In this document: positions 32,859 through 39,961 of the stretch, in pieces
Layout: the number at the start of each line of letters is the position of its first letter
How positions within the stretch are numbered: position 1 is the first letter of the stretch
Assembly (NCBI RefSeq): GCF_000695625.1
Contig: NZ_JMQI01000027.1
Location: forward strand, 124,001-188,000
Length of the DNA: 64,000 nucleotides
Direction of reading: 5' to 3'
DNA from: Amycolatopsis rifamycinica
Lineage (GTDB): Bacteria > Actinomycetota > Actinomycetes > Mycobacteriales > Pseudonocardiaceae
Notes under the pieces: model-generated
The model's input: the letters and a program-made list of their open reading frames with translations, nothing else
What the model was told of the DNA's origin: nothing
The model's database searches: none
Translations under genes and position numbers: made by a program

Positions 32859-34091
32859 TCAGACCCGGGCGGCCTGCCACGCCGCGGCGGCGCGCAGGGC
32901 CAGCAGGAGCGGCAGGGAACCGTCCTCCCAGAGCCGTTCCGGAAGTGCCTCGCTGAGCGGGACACCCCCGGTCAGCGCGGCGCCGATCGCGGCGAGGTCG
33001 ACGTCGAAGAGCGTCAGGCCGGCGCTGTAGAGCCGTTCCCCGCTGACCGGGCGCCCCCGGCTGACCTCGGCGCTGTCGACCGTCAGCTCGGTCAGCCCGA
33101 AGAACTCCGGCTTGGCGCCGCGCTCCATCCAGCGCGCGAAGCCGACCACCTTCGTCTCGCGGACGTATTCGGGGGTGAGGCCGGTCTCCTCGCACAGTTC
33201 GCGTTCCATCCCGGCGCGGACGGCGGTGTGGAGGAACCGGCGCGGCTTGCCGTCGGACGTGCGCAGGTCGCGCGGCTCGAGCGAGCCGCTGCCCGAGGGC
33301 GCGAGGAGCAGCCCGCTGACGGAGTTGAGCGACGACTGCCGGACGGTGACCAGCTTCCCGTCGGTGGTGAAAGCCACCGTGGAGACGCCGACCAGATCGG
33401 CCAGCGCGCTGCTGCTCAGCTCGCGAAGGGCGCCGGAGGTGTCGGTGAGCTCGGCTTTGCGCAGGTCGTACTCTTCGCCGGTGTCGGTCCGGGTGATCCG
33501 GAGCGCGGCGAGCTCGTTCGAGCAGACGGCGTCGAAGAACCGCGCCCGGTGCAGCCGGACCGGCGCCGGCCGGGCACCGGCGGCGGGCAGCGGATCGCCG
33601 CGCATGCCGACGATCGGGCCGTTGAACAGCAGCCGGCCGCGCGCCCGCAGCGGCAGCACGTGCGGCGCGGTGGCCTTGAGCGAGGGCGGCAGCCGGTAGG
33701 GCTCCTCGGCGATGTCGATCGTGTGCCGCTCGTCCCAGAGGTCACGGTCGATCGCGGCGCTGACCAACGCGGTCCCGCGGGCGGGCACGGCGAGGTACGC
33801 CGACGCCGGGTAGGCGGGCGGCGGGGGCAGCTCCGCGGTCGGGAAGGGGGCGGCGATGGAGGTGAACTCGAACCCGGCCCACCGGCGGCGCAGCAGCCGC
33901 AGGTCACGGGTGAAGGTGGCGACGCCGAGTGCGAGCGCGACGACGGAGAGCACGACCCCGACGGCGCTGGGGAGGATGGTGACGATCCCGAGCAGAACCC
34001 CGAGCCCCGAGGCGGCGAGCGGCCACTCCCGGGCACCGATGAAGCCGAAGTAGTCCGCTTTGGCCCGGGCGCGGCGCGTCAGTTTTCCCAT
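32859..34091 (-). CDS. Membrane-anchored NUDIX-like protein of unknown function
   Basis: A 410-residue protein. Two hydrophobic helices near the N-terminus (LAASGLGVLLGIVTILPSAVGVVLSVVALALGVATF) anchor it; the rest should be cytosolic. Around residues 285-330 lies a NUDIX-like helix (AVRAGMERELCEETGLTPEYV) that keeps the REL-x-EETG core, and the following VVGFARW and FFGLTEL strands fit a NUDIX fold. The substrate is not recognisable. The ATG at 34091 has no strong SD. It lies just downstream of the YchJ-like gene on the same strand, 43 bp apart. Confidence 0.7.
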   Translation of the reverse strand: MGKLTRRARAKADYFGFIGAREWPLAASGLGVLLGIVTILPSAVGVVLSVVALALGVATFTRDLRLLRRRWAGFEFTSIAAPFPTAELPPPPAYPASAYLAVPARGTALVSAAIDRDLWDERHTIDIAEEPYRLPPSLKATAPHVLPLRARGRLLFNGPIVGMRGDPLPAAGARPAPVRLHRARFFDAVCSNELAALRITRTDTGEEYDLRKAELTDTSGALRELSSSALADLVGVSTVAFTTDGKLVTVRQSSLNSVSGLLLAPSGSGSLEPRDLRTSDGKPRRFLHTAVRAGMERELCEETGLTPEYVRETKVVGFARWMERGAKPEFFGLTELTVDSAEVSRGRPVSGERLYSAGLTLFDVDLAAIGAALTGGVPLSEALPERLWEDGSLPLLLALRAAAAWQAARV

Positions 34092-34134
34092 CGCCGCACT
34101 GTTTAGCACGACGAGGGCGGTGCGCGGGGCGGGT

Positions 34135-34515
34135 TTACGCTTCCGCGTCGAGGTAGACCCAGTGGCCGTTCTCACGCCGGAAGCGGCTGTGCTCCTCGAG
34201 GAAGCCGTCCCGGCCGTGGTGGCGGTAGTGCGCCCGGAACTCGACCGTGCCCTCGGCGTGCAGCAGGCCGCCACCGGTGCGGCCGAGGATCTCCAGCCGC
34301 GTCCACTCCTGGGCCGGGTCGAGCTTGAGCTGCCGCGGGCGGGTGTCCGGGTGCCAGGTGCGCAGCAGGTAACCGGTGTCACCGACGGCGAAGGCGCTGA
34401 ACCGGGAGCGCATCAGCAGCTCGGCGGTCGGCGCGGTGAGCCCGCCACCGTGGAACCGGCCGCAGCAGGCGGCGTAGGACTCGGCGAGGCCGCACGGGCA
34501 CGGAGCGGGAGGCAT
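34135..34515 (-). CDS. YchJ family protein (UPF0225, SEC-C-like)
   Basis: A 126-residue protein of the YchJ/UPF0225 family. The N-terminal zinc motif is CPCGLAESYAACCGRFH (Cys-x-Cys...Cys-Cys), the middle SELLMRSRFSAFAVGD-like segment (read LLMRSRFSAFAVGDTGYLLRTWHPDTRP) and the NTF2-like C-terminus (VEFRAHYRHHGRDGFLEEHSRFRRENGHWVYLD) are diagnostic. The role of YchJ is unknown; the zinc motif is like that of the SecA tail. The ATG at 34515 places the first Cys at residue 6. Confidence 0.9.
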   Translation of the reverse strand: MPPAPCPCGLAESYAACCGRFHGGGLTAPTAELLMRSRFSAFAVGDTGYLLRTWHPDTRPRQLKLDPAQEWTRLEILGRTGGGLLHAEGTVEFRAHYRHHGRDGFLEEHSRFRRENGHWVYLDAEA

Positions 34516-34595
34516 CGGGGAATTGTGCCACGACCGTCCACTCGACCGCGGCGAAGATCGTTATGTACGGGTCGGATGTGTTGTCTGGTGGCGAT

Positions 34596-35363
34596 TCAGG
34601 TGCTTTTGACCTCGAGAAGCCTTCGCGATTCGACCACCTGTTCTCCTGTGCGGGTGATCAGCACCTTGTTGTCTTCGAGGTGTACGAGCGCTTTGTCGTC
34701 CAGTGCCCGTAGGGTCCGGCGCAGGTTCTTCTGCATCGAGCCTGCTACCCAGGTCGCGAGTTCGCTCACCGTCGTGGGTGTCGCGCCTCGATGATAGAGG
34801 AGAACGAGGACCGTGTCGCTCGCGCGGAGGTCGGCTCGCAGGACTTTGGGGCGGTCGCCGAACATCTGCACGGCCGGGTACTTGCGCGTGACCAGATCTG
34901 TGACGAGCCGTTGGGCGCTGTCGGCATCGACGCGTTTGCTCAACCGGACGAACTCGGCGATCACCCAGTCGAGGACGGCCGTCACCAGGGTGGCGTCCTG
35001 AAGGTTCGGGTCGATCCCGTCGGCGAGGTGTGCGATATCCCGGCTGTTGCGGATGTCGTAGACGACACGTAGGGCTCGAGGCAAGTAGATGCGCACGGCC
35101 TTGGGGAAATCGTTGGCGCTCAGGGATTCCAACGCTCTCGCGGTTTTCTCGGTGTCCAGTTGCTCGCCGATGGGTGTATGCCGACCTTTTGTCATTTGTT
35201 CGAGGATCCGGTATGCGGCCTCGCAGAACCTGCCGCCTTCCACGGCGCTGAGGCGATGTCCGCCCAGTAGATAGTTGTGCTTGGCTTCTGCGTATGCGTC
35301 GAGCAATTCTGTGGCAAGGGTGTGGTCGTATGACGATTCTAGTACGTCTCGAGCTGTGATCAC
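34596..35363 (-). CDS. HEPN-like / winged-helix protein, putative effector of an accessory module
   Basis: A 255-residue protein that I do not recognise by name. The first 165 residues are helical and carry YDIRNSRDIAHLADGID followed by helices (TLVTAVLDWVIAEFVRLSKR). R-x6-H with a nearby Arg, on a helix followed by two more, is the pattern of HEPN/Abi_C-type RNase domains. Residues 185-255 form a winged helix (TTVSELATWVAGSMQKNLRRTLRALDDKALVHLEDNKVLITRTGEQVVE, shown in parts). Its GTG start overlaps the stop of the upstream gene by 4 bp. Base composition is visibly lower in GC than flanking genes. A toxin or abortive-infection role is inference. Confidence 0.65.
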   Translation of the reverse strand: MITARDVLESSYDHTLATELLDAYAEAKHNYLLGGHRLSAVEGGRFCEAAYRILEQMTKGRHTPIGEQLDTEKTARALESLSANDFPKAVRIYLPRALRVVYDIRNSRDIAHLADGIDPNLQDATLVTAVLDWVIAEFVRLSKRVDADSAQRLVTDLVTRKYPAVQMFGDRPKVLRADLRASDTVLVLLYHRGATPTTVSELATWVAGSMQKNLRRTLRALDDKALVHLEDNKVLITRTGEQVVESRRLLEVKST

Positions 35364-35908
35364 TGGTCGGTCTTTTCTTCCGCCGCGCTCTTCTTGCCGC
35401 CGCTGGACCGCTTCTGCCGGTACGGGTGCTCGTGCAAGGCCGCCTTCACCGCTTCCCGGTCCGGGAGGGCCTCGACGACCGCGTCGCCGCGGGTGGTCAT
35501 CTGCTTCGCCCCTTGTCCTGCTGAGACCACGTAGCCGCTCTGCCGGTCCGCGTTGTCCAAGTCCCTCGGCAGGTTGCCGAACCTCTGCCCGGCCGCCTCG
35601 AGGTTGAGGGCGGAGATGTCCGCGGCCTTGAAGTGTGGTGTGTCCCGGTGATGGGCGAGGTAGTAAGCCAGGCAAGCGATCCGCTCCACCTGTGAGCCGG
35701 GCTTCTTCCGGCTCATGAAGTCGCGAGCGCTGACCGTGTCCTTCCCGGCGCTTGCGGGTGCGTCGGACGACGGGTTCCTGGGTGGCTGATTCGAGTTCGG
35801 ACCGGTCAGCGCGAGGTCGGTCAGTCCCAGTGCCTCGGTCAGCCACGACACCGCGCGCCGGCGGGCTTCCTCCGTGAGCGGACCCAGCGCTTCGAAGGAG
35901 GCCTGCAT
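35360..35908 (-). CDS. Winged-helix protein, partner of the HEPN-like protein
   Basis: A 182-residue protein. It starts with a helical motif (ALGPLTEEARRRAVSWLTEALGL) shared by many small mobile-island proteins. A linker with Pro/Ser follows, then a winged-helix domain at about residues 65-155: VERIACLAYYLAHHRDTPHFKAADI, QRFGNLPRDLDNADR, GYVV and KQMTTRGDAVVEALPD. The tail is basic (PYRQKRSSGGKKS). The ATG at 35908 has no SD, whereas the small frame upstream does, so this may be the second half of a longer gene (see 35839-36054). It is translationally coupled to the HEPN-like gene. A DNA-binding or antitoxin role is plausible. Confidence 0.6.
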   Translation of the reverse strand: MQASFEALGPLTEEARRRAVSWLTEALGLTDLALTGPNSNQPPRNPSSDAPASAGKDTVSARDFMSRKKPGSQVERIACLAYYLAHHRDTPHFKAADISALNLEAAGQRFGNLPRDLDNADRQSGYVVSAGQGAKQMTTRGDAVVEALPDREAVKAALHEHPYRQKRSSGGKKSAAEEKTDQ

Positions 35909-36054
35909 GGCTTTGAGTTCGGCGAGTCCATCTTCAGCGGATCAGCAGCTTTCGTTTCCCTCGACTCGAAATCCGTGTGCACGACGTTGCTCGGCGCTCC
36001 GTCGGCGAAGTCGTGCTCGCTGTCTCCTGGAGTCGTCGGGATCTTGTCGTCCAT
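35839..36054 (-). CDS. Short N-terminal frame overlapping the winged-helix gene (possible frameshift)
   Basis: A 71-residue frame with a clear ATG and SD (AAAGGA, 6 bp spacing). Its acidic start MDDKIPTTPGDSEHDFADG looks like a natural N-terminus, while its last 30 residues (Arg/Pro/Ser-rich) look like out-of-frame translation. It overlaps the start of the next gene by 70 bp in the -1 relation. One lost base, or a -1 ribosomal slip between 35910 and 35945, would join both into a protein of about 231 residues. Either a sequencing error, a lesion or a programmed slip could explain it. Confidence 0.5.
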   Translation of the reverse strand: MDDKIPTTPGDSEHDFADGAPSNVVHTDFESRETKAADPLKMDSPNSKPCRPPSKRWVRSRRKPAGARCRG

Positions 36055-36229
36055 GGTGATCCTTTCCAGATGATCCGGCGGTGTGCTCCAAAGCTAGCGC
36101 CGAGTTGGCGCCTCTCTGTCGCAGTTGTGTCGCATGGCGTTCGGTATGTCCGCGTGGGAGCCGCATACTCGCAGGTCGCGATTCATCCACGTCACCCGGA
36201 AGCGCAGTTTTCCCGCGCTCCGATGTCAC

Positions 36230-36256
36230 TACAATCGTCGCCGTGCAGCTTGGAGG
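36230..36256 (+). promoter_or_regulatory. Promoter and SD of the divergent regulator gene
   Basis: TACAAT at 36230-36235 is a near-perfect -10 box. A weak -35 (TTTTCC, 36208-36213) lies 16 bp upstream. GGAGG at 36252-36256 sits 8 bp before the GTG at 36265. The short divergent region also holds GCGCC-N5-GGCGC (36097-36111). Confidence 0.55.
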
Positions 36257-36264
36257 TGCCAGTT

Positions 36265-37170
36265 GTGGCTGAGTCCGACCCCAACGTCCGTGCAGCCGGC
36301 GCCCTTCTGAGCCGGGTTCTTGCCGAATCTCCGCCCTATCGCGCGAAGTGGCGGGCCTTGACTTCGCGGGTCACGGGGAAGTTGAACCAGTCCGCGATCG
36401 CGAAGGTGATCGAACTCTATTTGTGGGAGCAAGACCCGACGGGCGCTGAGCGTACGGCGCGCATGCTCAAGGACCGGGTGGGTCGTGCCTTGTCCGGACG
36501 GTCTCTCTCGGACGAGACGCTGAGCTGGTTCCTGGAAGCGTTCGAAATGACGGACACGGACCGGACGCACCTTCGCGAGGTCTACGAAGGCCGACACACG
36601 CCGACCAGTGAAATCGCCCATACGCTGCGAAGCAGGCGAGAGATGATCCGCGGGCAGCGGCATCGCACGGTCAACCTGGTCGAACGGTATGACGTCACCG
36701 ACGGGCGCCTGAACGTGCGTCGCACGACGCACACGATCCGGGCGATCGAGGACGGCGTTGACATCTACCTCTTCAACCACGAGCCGGAGGCCTCGCGTAT
36801 CGAGGTCGCCTACGGCGGGCAGCTTGGGCAGAGCCACGAGTACGGTCGCGGCCTGCGAAGCGTCGAAATCGAGCTTGACCGGCCGTTGCAGAAAGATGAG
36901 ACATCGGCGCTCGAGTACTGCGCTGTCTTCGACCGGCGTTCCGCAGGTCTGACGGAAGTGCGAAGGGCGGCGTTCGCCAGAGCCGAAAACGTCGACATGG
37001 CTGTCACGTTCACCGGCAGAGTCCCACGCCGAGTTTGGTGGTGCGTGTGGGCGGACCACCTCGACGGCTCACCGGTCGACGAGGAGCCGATCGAACTCGT
37101 CAACTCGGCGACGAGGAGGTTCGTACGGTCGATGGAAAACACGGTCGTGGGATTCCGGTGGGAGTGGTGA
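36265..37170 (+). CDS. Regulator-like protein with helical N-domain and C-terminal beta domain
   Basis: A 301-residue cytosolic protein. Residues 20-115 are helical (KWRALTSRVTGKLNQSAIAKVIELYLWE, DRVGRALSGRSLSDETLSWFLEAFEMTDTDRTHLREVYEG in parts), the form of an Xre-like actinomycete DNA-binding or death-fold domain. Residues 135-301 form a beta-rich domain (VERYDVTDGRLNVRRTTHTI, GQSHEYGRG, LEYCAVFDRR, VDMAVTFTGRVPRRVWWCVWADH). The same beta domain seems to occur in the protein at 38888-39940. It is divergent from the winged-helix/HEPN genes, and GC is again lower than in the surroundings. I cannot name the family; regulator of the neighbouring module is inference. Confidence 0.7.
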   Translation: MAESDPNVRAAGALLSRVLAESPPYRAKWRALTSRVTGKLNQSAIAKVIELYLWEQDPTGAERTARMLKDRVGRALSGRSLSDETLSWFLEAFEMTDTDRTHLREVYEGRHTPTSEIAHTLRSRREMIRGQRHRTVNLVERYDVTDGRLNVRRTTHTIRAIEDGVDIYLFNHEPEASRIEVAYGGQLGQSHEYGRGLRSVEIELDRPLQKDETSALEYCAVFDRRSAGLTEVRRAAFARAENVDMAVTFTGRVPRRVWWCVWADHLDGSPVDEEPIELVNSATRRFVRSMENTVVGFRWEW

Positions 37171-37212
37171 CGACGACGCGCTCGGGAGCGGAGGCTACCC
37201 GTTCGCCGGGCA

Positions 37213-37674
37213 CTAACCGGCGTTGACCGGCTTCCCGCTTTCCCGTGCCTCCTGGGCACCCCGCACCGCGAGCCGGTCCGCTCGCTCGTTCTCCGGGTGG
37301 CCCGCGTGGCCCTTGACCCACAGCCACTCGACCTCGTGCTCGCTCACCGCCGCGTCGAGGCGCTGCCACAGGTCCGCGTTCTTCACCGGTTCGCGCGCCG
37401 CCGTCTGCCAGCCGTTGTTCTTCCAGCGGGGCAGCCACTGCGTGATGCCGTTGCGGACGTACGTGCTGTCCGTGAACACCCGCACCCGCGACGGCCGGGT
37501 CAGGCTCTCCAGTGCGCGGATCGGCGCGGTCAGCTCCATCCGGTTGTTCGTCGTCGGCGTGGCTTCGCCGCCGTACAGCTCGCGCTCGTGCCTGCCGTAG
37601 CGCAGCACCGCGCCCCAGCCGCCCGGTCCGGGGTTCCCGCTGCACGCGCCGTCGGTGTAGATCTCCACGTCCAC
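37213..37674 (-). CDS. rnhA: Ribonuclease HI
   Basis: This enzyme cuts the RNA strand of RNA-DNA hybrids, for example R-loops and primers. The 153-residue protein has the complete RNase H1 core: [22 protein letters not shown] (first Asp), [14 protein letters not shown] (Glu), [12 protein letters not shown] (Asp), [18 protein letters not shown] (His and the last Asp). The start is a GTG at 37674. It is convergent with the regulator-like gene at 36265 and divergent from the Crp/Fnr gene. Confidence 0.96.
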   Translation of the reverse strand: MDVEIYTDGACSGNPGPGGWGAVLRYGRHERELYGGEATPTTNNRMELTAPIRALESLTRPSRVRVFTDSTYVRNGITQWLPRWKNNGWQTAAREPVKNADLWQRLDAAVSEHEVEWLWVKGHAGHPENERADRLAVRGAQEARESGKPVNAG

Positions 37675-37746
37675 GCGGCGACCCTACCGGTCGCCCCTCG
37701 CCGAAGGTCACCACGCCGGGTTACGGTGAACCTCCGGAGGGGAACC

Positions 37747-38451
37747 ATGGGCGGATACGACGACACAGCGGACGGGGCACTGCTGGCCTGCCTCGCCGAG
37801 GCCGATCGCGACTACCTGACGTCCCGCAGCACCCTTCGCCGGTTCCGCGCGAACCAGGTCGTGCTGATGGAGGGCGACCCGTCCGACCACGTCCACGTGC
37901 TGGTCACCGGCTGGGTGCGCGTCTCCTCGATCCTCGAGGACGGCCGCGAGGTGCTCTTCGGGCTGCGGGGCCCCGGCGAAGTGCTCGGCGACCTCGCCGC
38001 GGTCACCGGGCGGCCGCGGTCGGCGTCGGTGCGCGCGATCGAGCCCTGCTCCGTCTTCCAGTTCACCGGCGCGGAGTTCATCGACGTGCTGCACGCGCGG
38101 CCGGCGATCGCCGTCGCGACGATCAAGACGGTCGCCGCCCGGCTCCGCGACGCCGAATCCGCCCGGGTCGACTCGGCCGCCTTCGACGTCAGCCGCCGCG
38201 TCGCGGTGGTCCTGGTCCGGCTGGCCGACGAGCGCGGCCGGACCGTGCCGGAGGGCGTGGTCGTCGACGCGCTGTCGCAGGAGGACATCGCCGCGCAGAT
38301 CGGCGCCGCCCGGCGTACCGTCGCACGGGCGCTGCGGGTGCTGCGGGACCGTGAGATCGTCGAAACCGGCCGCCGCCGGTTCCTCATCCGCGAACTGCGC
38401 GTGCTGCGCGCCTTCGCCCGCTCTGAGTCAAACGGCACACAACACCCGTGA
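37747..38451 (+). CDS. Crp/Fnr family transcriptional regulator
   Basis: A 234-residue regulator. Residues 25-130 are a cyclic-nucleotide-binding-type beta-roll (FRANQVVLMEGDPSDHVHVL, GREVLFGLRGPGEVLGDLAAVTGRPRSASVRAIEPC), which keeps the GE and RSA elements of the phosphate-binding cassette (GEVLGDLAAVTGRPRSASV), so cAMP or a similar ligand is possible. Residues 155-230 are the winged helix with the recognition region LSQEDIAAQIGAARRTVARALRVLRDREIV. No Fe-S Cys cluster is present. ATG at 37747 with GGAGGGG upstream. Targets unknown; the micro-ORF leader follows directly downstream. Confidence 0.92.
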   Translation: MGGYDDTADGALLACLAEADRDYLTSRSTLRRFRANQVVLMEGDPSDHVHVLVTGWVRVSSILEDGREVLFGLRGPGEVLGDLAAVTGRPRSASVRAIEPCSVFQFTGAEFIDVLHARPAIAVATIKTVAARLRDAESARVDSAAFDVSRRVAVVLVRLADERGRTVPEGVVVDALSQEDIAAQIGAARRTVARALRVLRDREIVETGRRRFLIRELRVLRAFARSESNGTQHP

Positions 38452-38563
38452 CAGCGGACATGTGACGGATCCACCGCCCGGGTGATGCTGGAAACCGGCC
38501 GGGAACGAAGGCGATGCCCACCGGCCGGAGTTTCCTTTCCAGCGAGGTCGGGGAGTCCTTGTC

Positions 38564-38731
38564 GTGAACGTCTACTGCAAGATTTTGACCCTGGTGAAAT
38601 CGGTCTTCGCCGCGTTCGTGGTCGGCGCCCTCGCGGGTTTCGCGGTGGCCGCCGGAAGCGCGGCGGAACCGGCCGCGCCGACGTTCCACGGCTCCGCGCC
38701 GCTCTCCGCCTCGGCCTGGGTACAGCGATGA
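38564..38731 (+). CDS. 55-residue exported peptide
   Basis: A 55-residue frame begins at GTG 38564 (GGGGAG upstream) with VNVYCKILTLVKSVFAAFVVGALAGFAVAAGSAAEP (given in parts: a KSVF n-region, a 19-residue hydrophobic core, a small-residue cleavage zone AAGSAA). After cleavage a peptide of about 20 residues, EPAAPTFHGSAPLSASAWVQ plus R, would be released. Its TGA overlaps an AGGAGG that serves the next micro-ORF. I know no family for it. A secreted signal or bacteriocin-like peptide is a guess. Confidence 0.55.
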   Translation: MNVYCKILTLVKSVFAAFVVGALAGFAVAAGSAAEPAAPTFHGSAPLSASAWVQR

Positions 38732-38744
38732 GGAGGTGTGTCTG

Positions 38745-38789
38745 ATGGAGAGCCACTCGATCTGGGCCCTGCTGTCCGGGGTGAACTGA
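38745..38789 (+). CDS. 14-residue leader-like peptide
   Basis: MESHSIWALLSGVN is encoded from an ATG with a perfect SD (AGGAGG at 38731-38736, 8 bp spacing) and a TGA stop. A 14-bp perfect stem follows 12 bp after the stop. The set-up (short peptide, then hairpin, then a gene 50 bp on) is that of a transcription attenuator or a regulatory uORF. Confidence 0.5.
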   Translation: MESHSIWALLSGVN

Positions 38790-38801
38790 CCCGCGGTGCG
38801 T

Positions 38802-38838
38802 CCCGGCCGGCCGGCTCGTGGGGGGCCGGCCGGCCGGG
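38802..38838 (+). terminator. Attenuator-like hairpin
   Basis: CCCGGCCGGCCGGC (38802-38815) and GCCGGCCGGCCGGG (38825-38838) form a perfect 14-bp stem with a 9-nt loop. There is no T-run, as usual for actinomycete terminators. The next gene starts at 38888. Confidence 0.6.
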
Positions 38839-38887
38839 CGTTCCGCCATTGCCCGCCGGCTTTTCCGGGGAGAACGGAAACGATGAC

Positions 38888-39940
38888 GTGACCAAATTTC
38901 CCGCGCGCGGGCGAAGGGGTGGACCGACGGAAGACCACACCTTCCCGTTCGTGCGCGAGCTGAACGAACTGCGCCGCGGCCGCGGTCTCGACGCGGCCGA
39001 CCTGCACCAGCGGATCGGCCCCTGCCTGCGGGCGGCGTGCGCGATCGCCGAGACCGACCCGCCCGCCGCCGCGCGCCAGAAGCTCGTGCTGCGGCTCACC
39101 GAGCTGTGCGGGCGGCTGCCGCCGGACCTGAAGCTGGCCGCGCTGGCGGCGCTCGGCCTGCACGAGGAGGCCGCCGGCGAGTTCCTCGACCGGCGGATCT
39201 CGTGGCTGGCCAGCGTCCTCGACCGCGACCCGCGCACCGCCCGCCGCCGGATCGACCTGGCGTTCCGCCGGCTCGGCGAGCTGCTCGGCGCGCCCGCGCC
39301 GCGCGGTGACTCACACCCGCTGGCCGGCTGGTACGTCGAGTCGATGAAGGCGATGCTCCGGCTCGACCGCACCCCGACGGAGCTGCAGGACGAACGCCGG
39401 ATCGTCGCGGAGGCCGACGAGCTCGACGAGCTGGTCCTGCCGGTCAGCGTGCCGGCCGGCCCCGGCTGCGATCCGGTGCCGGACATCACCGCGGACGCGC
39501 TGTACGGCGGCGAAATCGTCGAAGCGCGCCAGGTGTCGGCGAGCCACGCGCAGTTCGTCCTGCGGCTGCCGAGCCCGCTGCGGCTCGGCCAGCGCCACGA
39601 GTACGGCATCCGGTTCACGCCGAAGCGCACGGGACTGCGGCCGTACTACGCGATGACGCCGTTGCGCCGGTGCGAGGAGTTCTCGGTGCGGGTCCGGTTC
39701 GACCGGGCGGCACCGCCGTCGCGGGTGTGGCGGCTCAACGGCGTGCCGGGCCGGGTGGTCGACGACGGCGTCGACTCGGGCGACGCGCTGACGGTCAACC
39801 GGGTCGGCGAGGTCGCCCTCGAGTTCCACGACCTGCGCCAGGGCCTCAGCTACGGGCTGCAGTGGTCCTTCGACCGGGAGGGGAGTCCGGATACTGGGAC
39901 GCGGAATAGCGGCACGGAGCCCGGGTTGGCACAGTCGTAG
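38888..39940 (+). CDS. Regulator-like protein with helical and C-terminal beta domain
   Basis: A 350-residue cytosolic protein. Residues 10-130 are helical (FPFVRELNELRRGRGLDAADLHQRIGPCLRAACAI, KLVLRLTELCGRLPPDLKLAALAALGL, FLDRRISWLASVLDRDPRTARRRIDLAFRRLGELL in parts), a layout found upstream of output domains in actinomycetes. Residues 175-335 form a beta-domain (LRLPSPLRLGQRHEYGIRFTPK, FSVRVRFDRAAPPSRVWRLNG, GDALTVNRVGEVALEFHDLRQGLSYGLQW in parts) that resembles the tail of the protein at 36265. GTG 38888 is the best start; ATG is not available in this frame. It is preceded by the micro-ORF/hairpin leader. Function unknown. Confidence 0.65.
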   Translation: MTKFPARGRRGGPTEDHTFPFVRELNELRRGRGLDAADLHQRIGPCLRAACAIAETDPPAAARQKLVLRLTELCGRLPPDLKLAALAALGLHEEAAGEFLDRRISWLASVLDRDPRTARRRIDLAFRRLGELLGAPAPRGDSHPLAGWYVESMKAMLRLDRTPTELQDERRIVAEADELDELVLPVSVPAGPGCDPVPDITADALYGGEIVEARQVSASHAQFVLRLPSPLRLGQRHEYGIRFTPKRTGLRPYYAMTPLRRCEEFSVRVRFDRAAPPSRVWRLNGVPGRVVDDGVDSGDALTVNRVGEVALEFHDLRQGLSYGLQWSFDREGSPDTGTRNSGTEPGLAQS

Positions 39941-39961
39941 CCGACGGAGAAGGGGTCCGCG

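Noticed and set aside
38452..38500. Crp/Fnr operator downstream of the Crp-type gene
   Set aside because: GTGACAGCGGACATGTGAC is a direct, not inverted, repeat of GTGAC and does not fit the usual TGTGA-N6-TCACA site.
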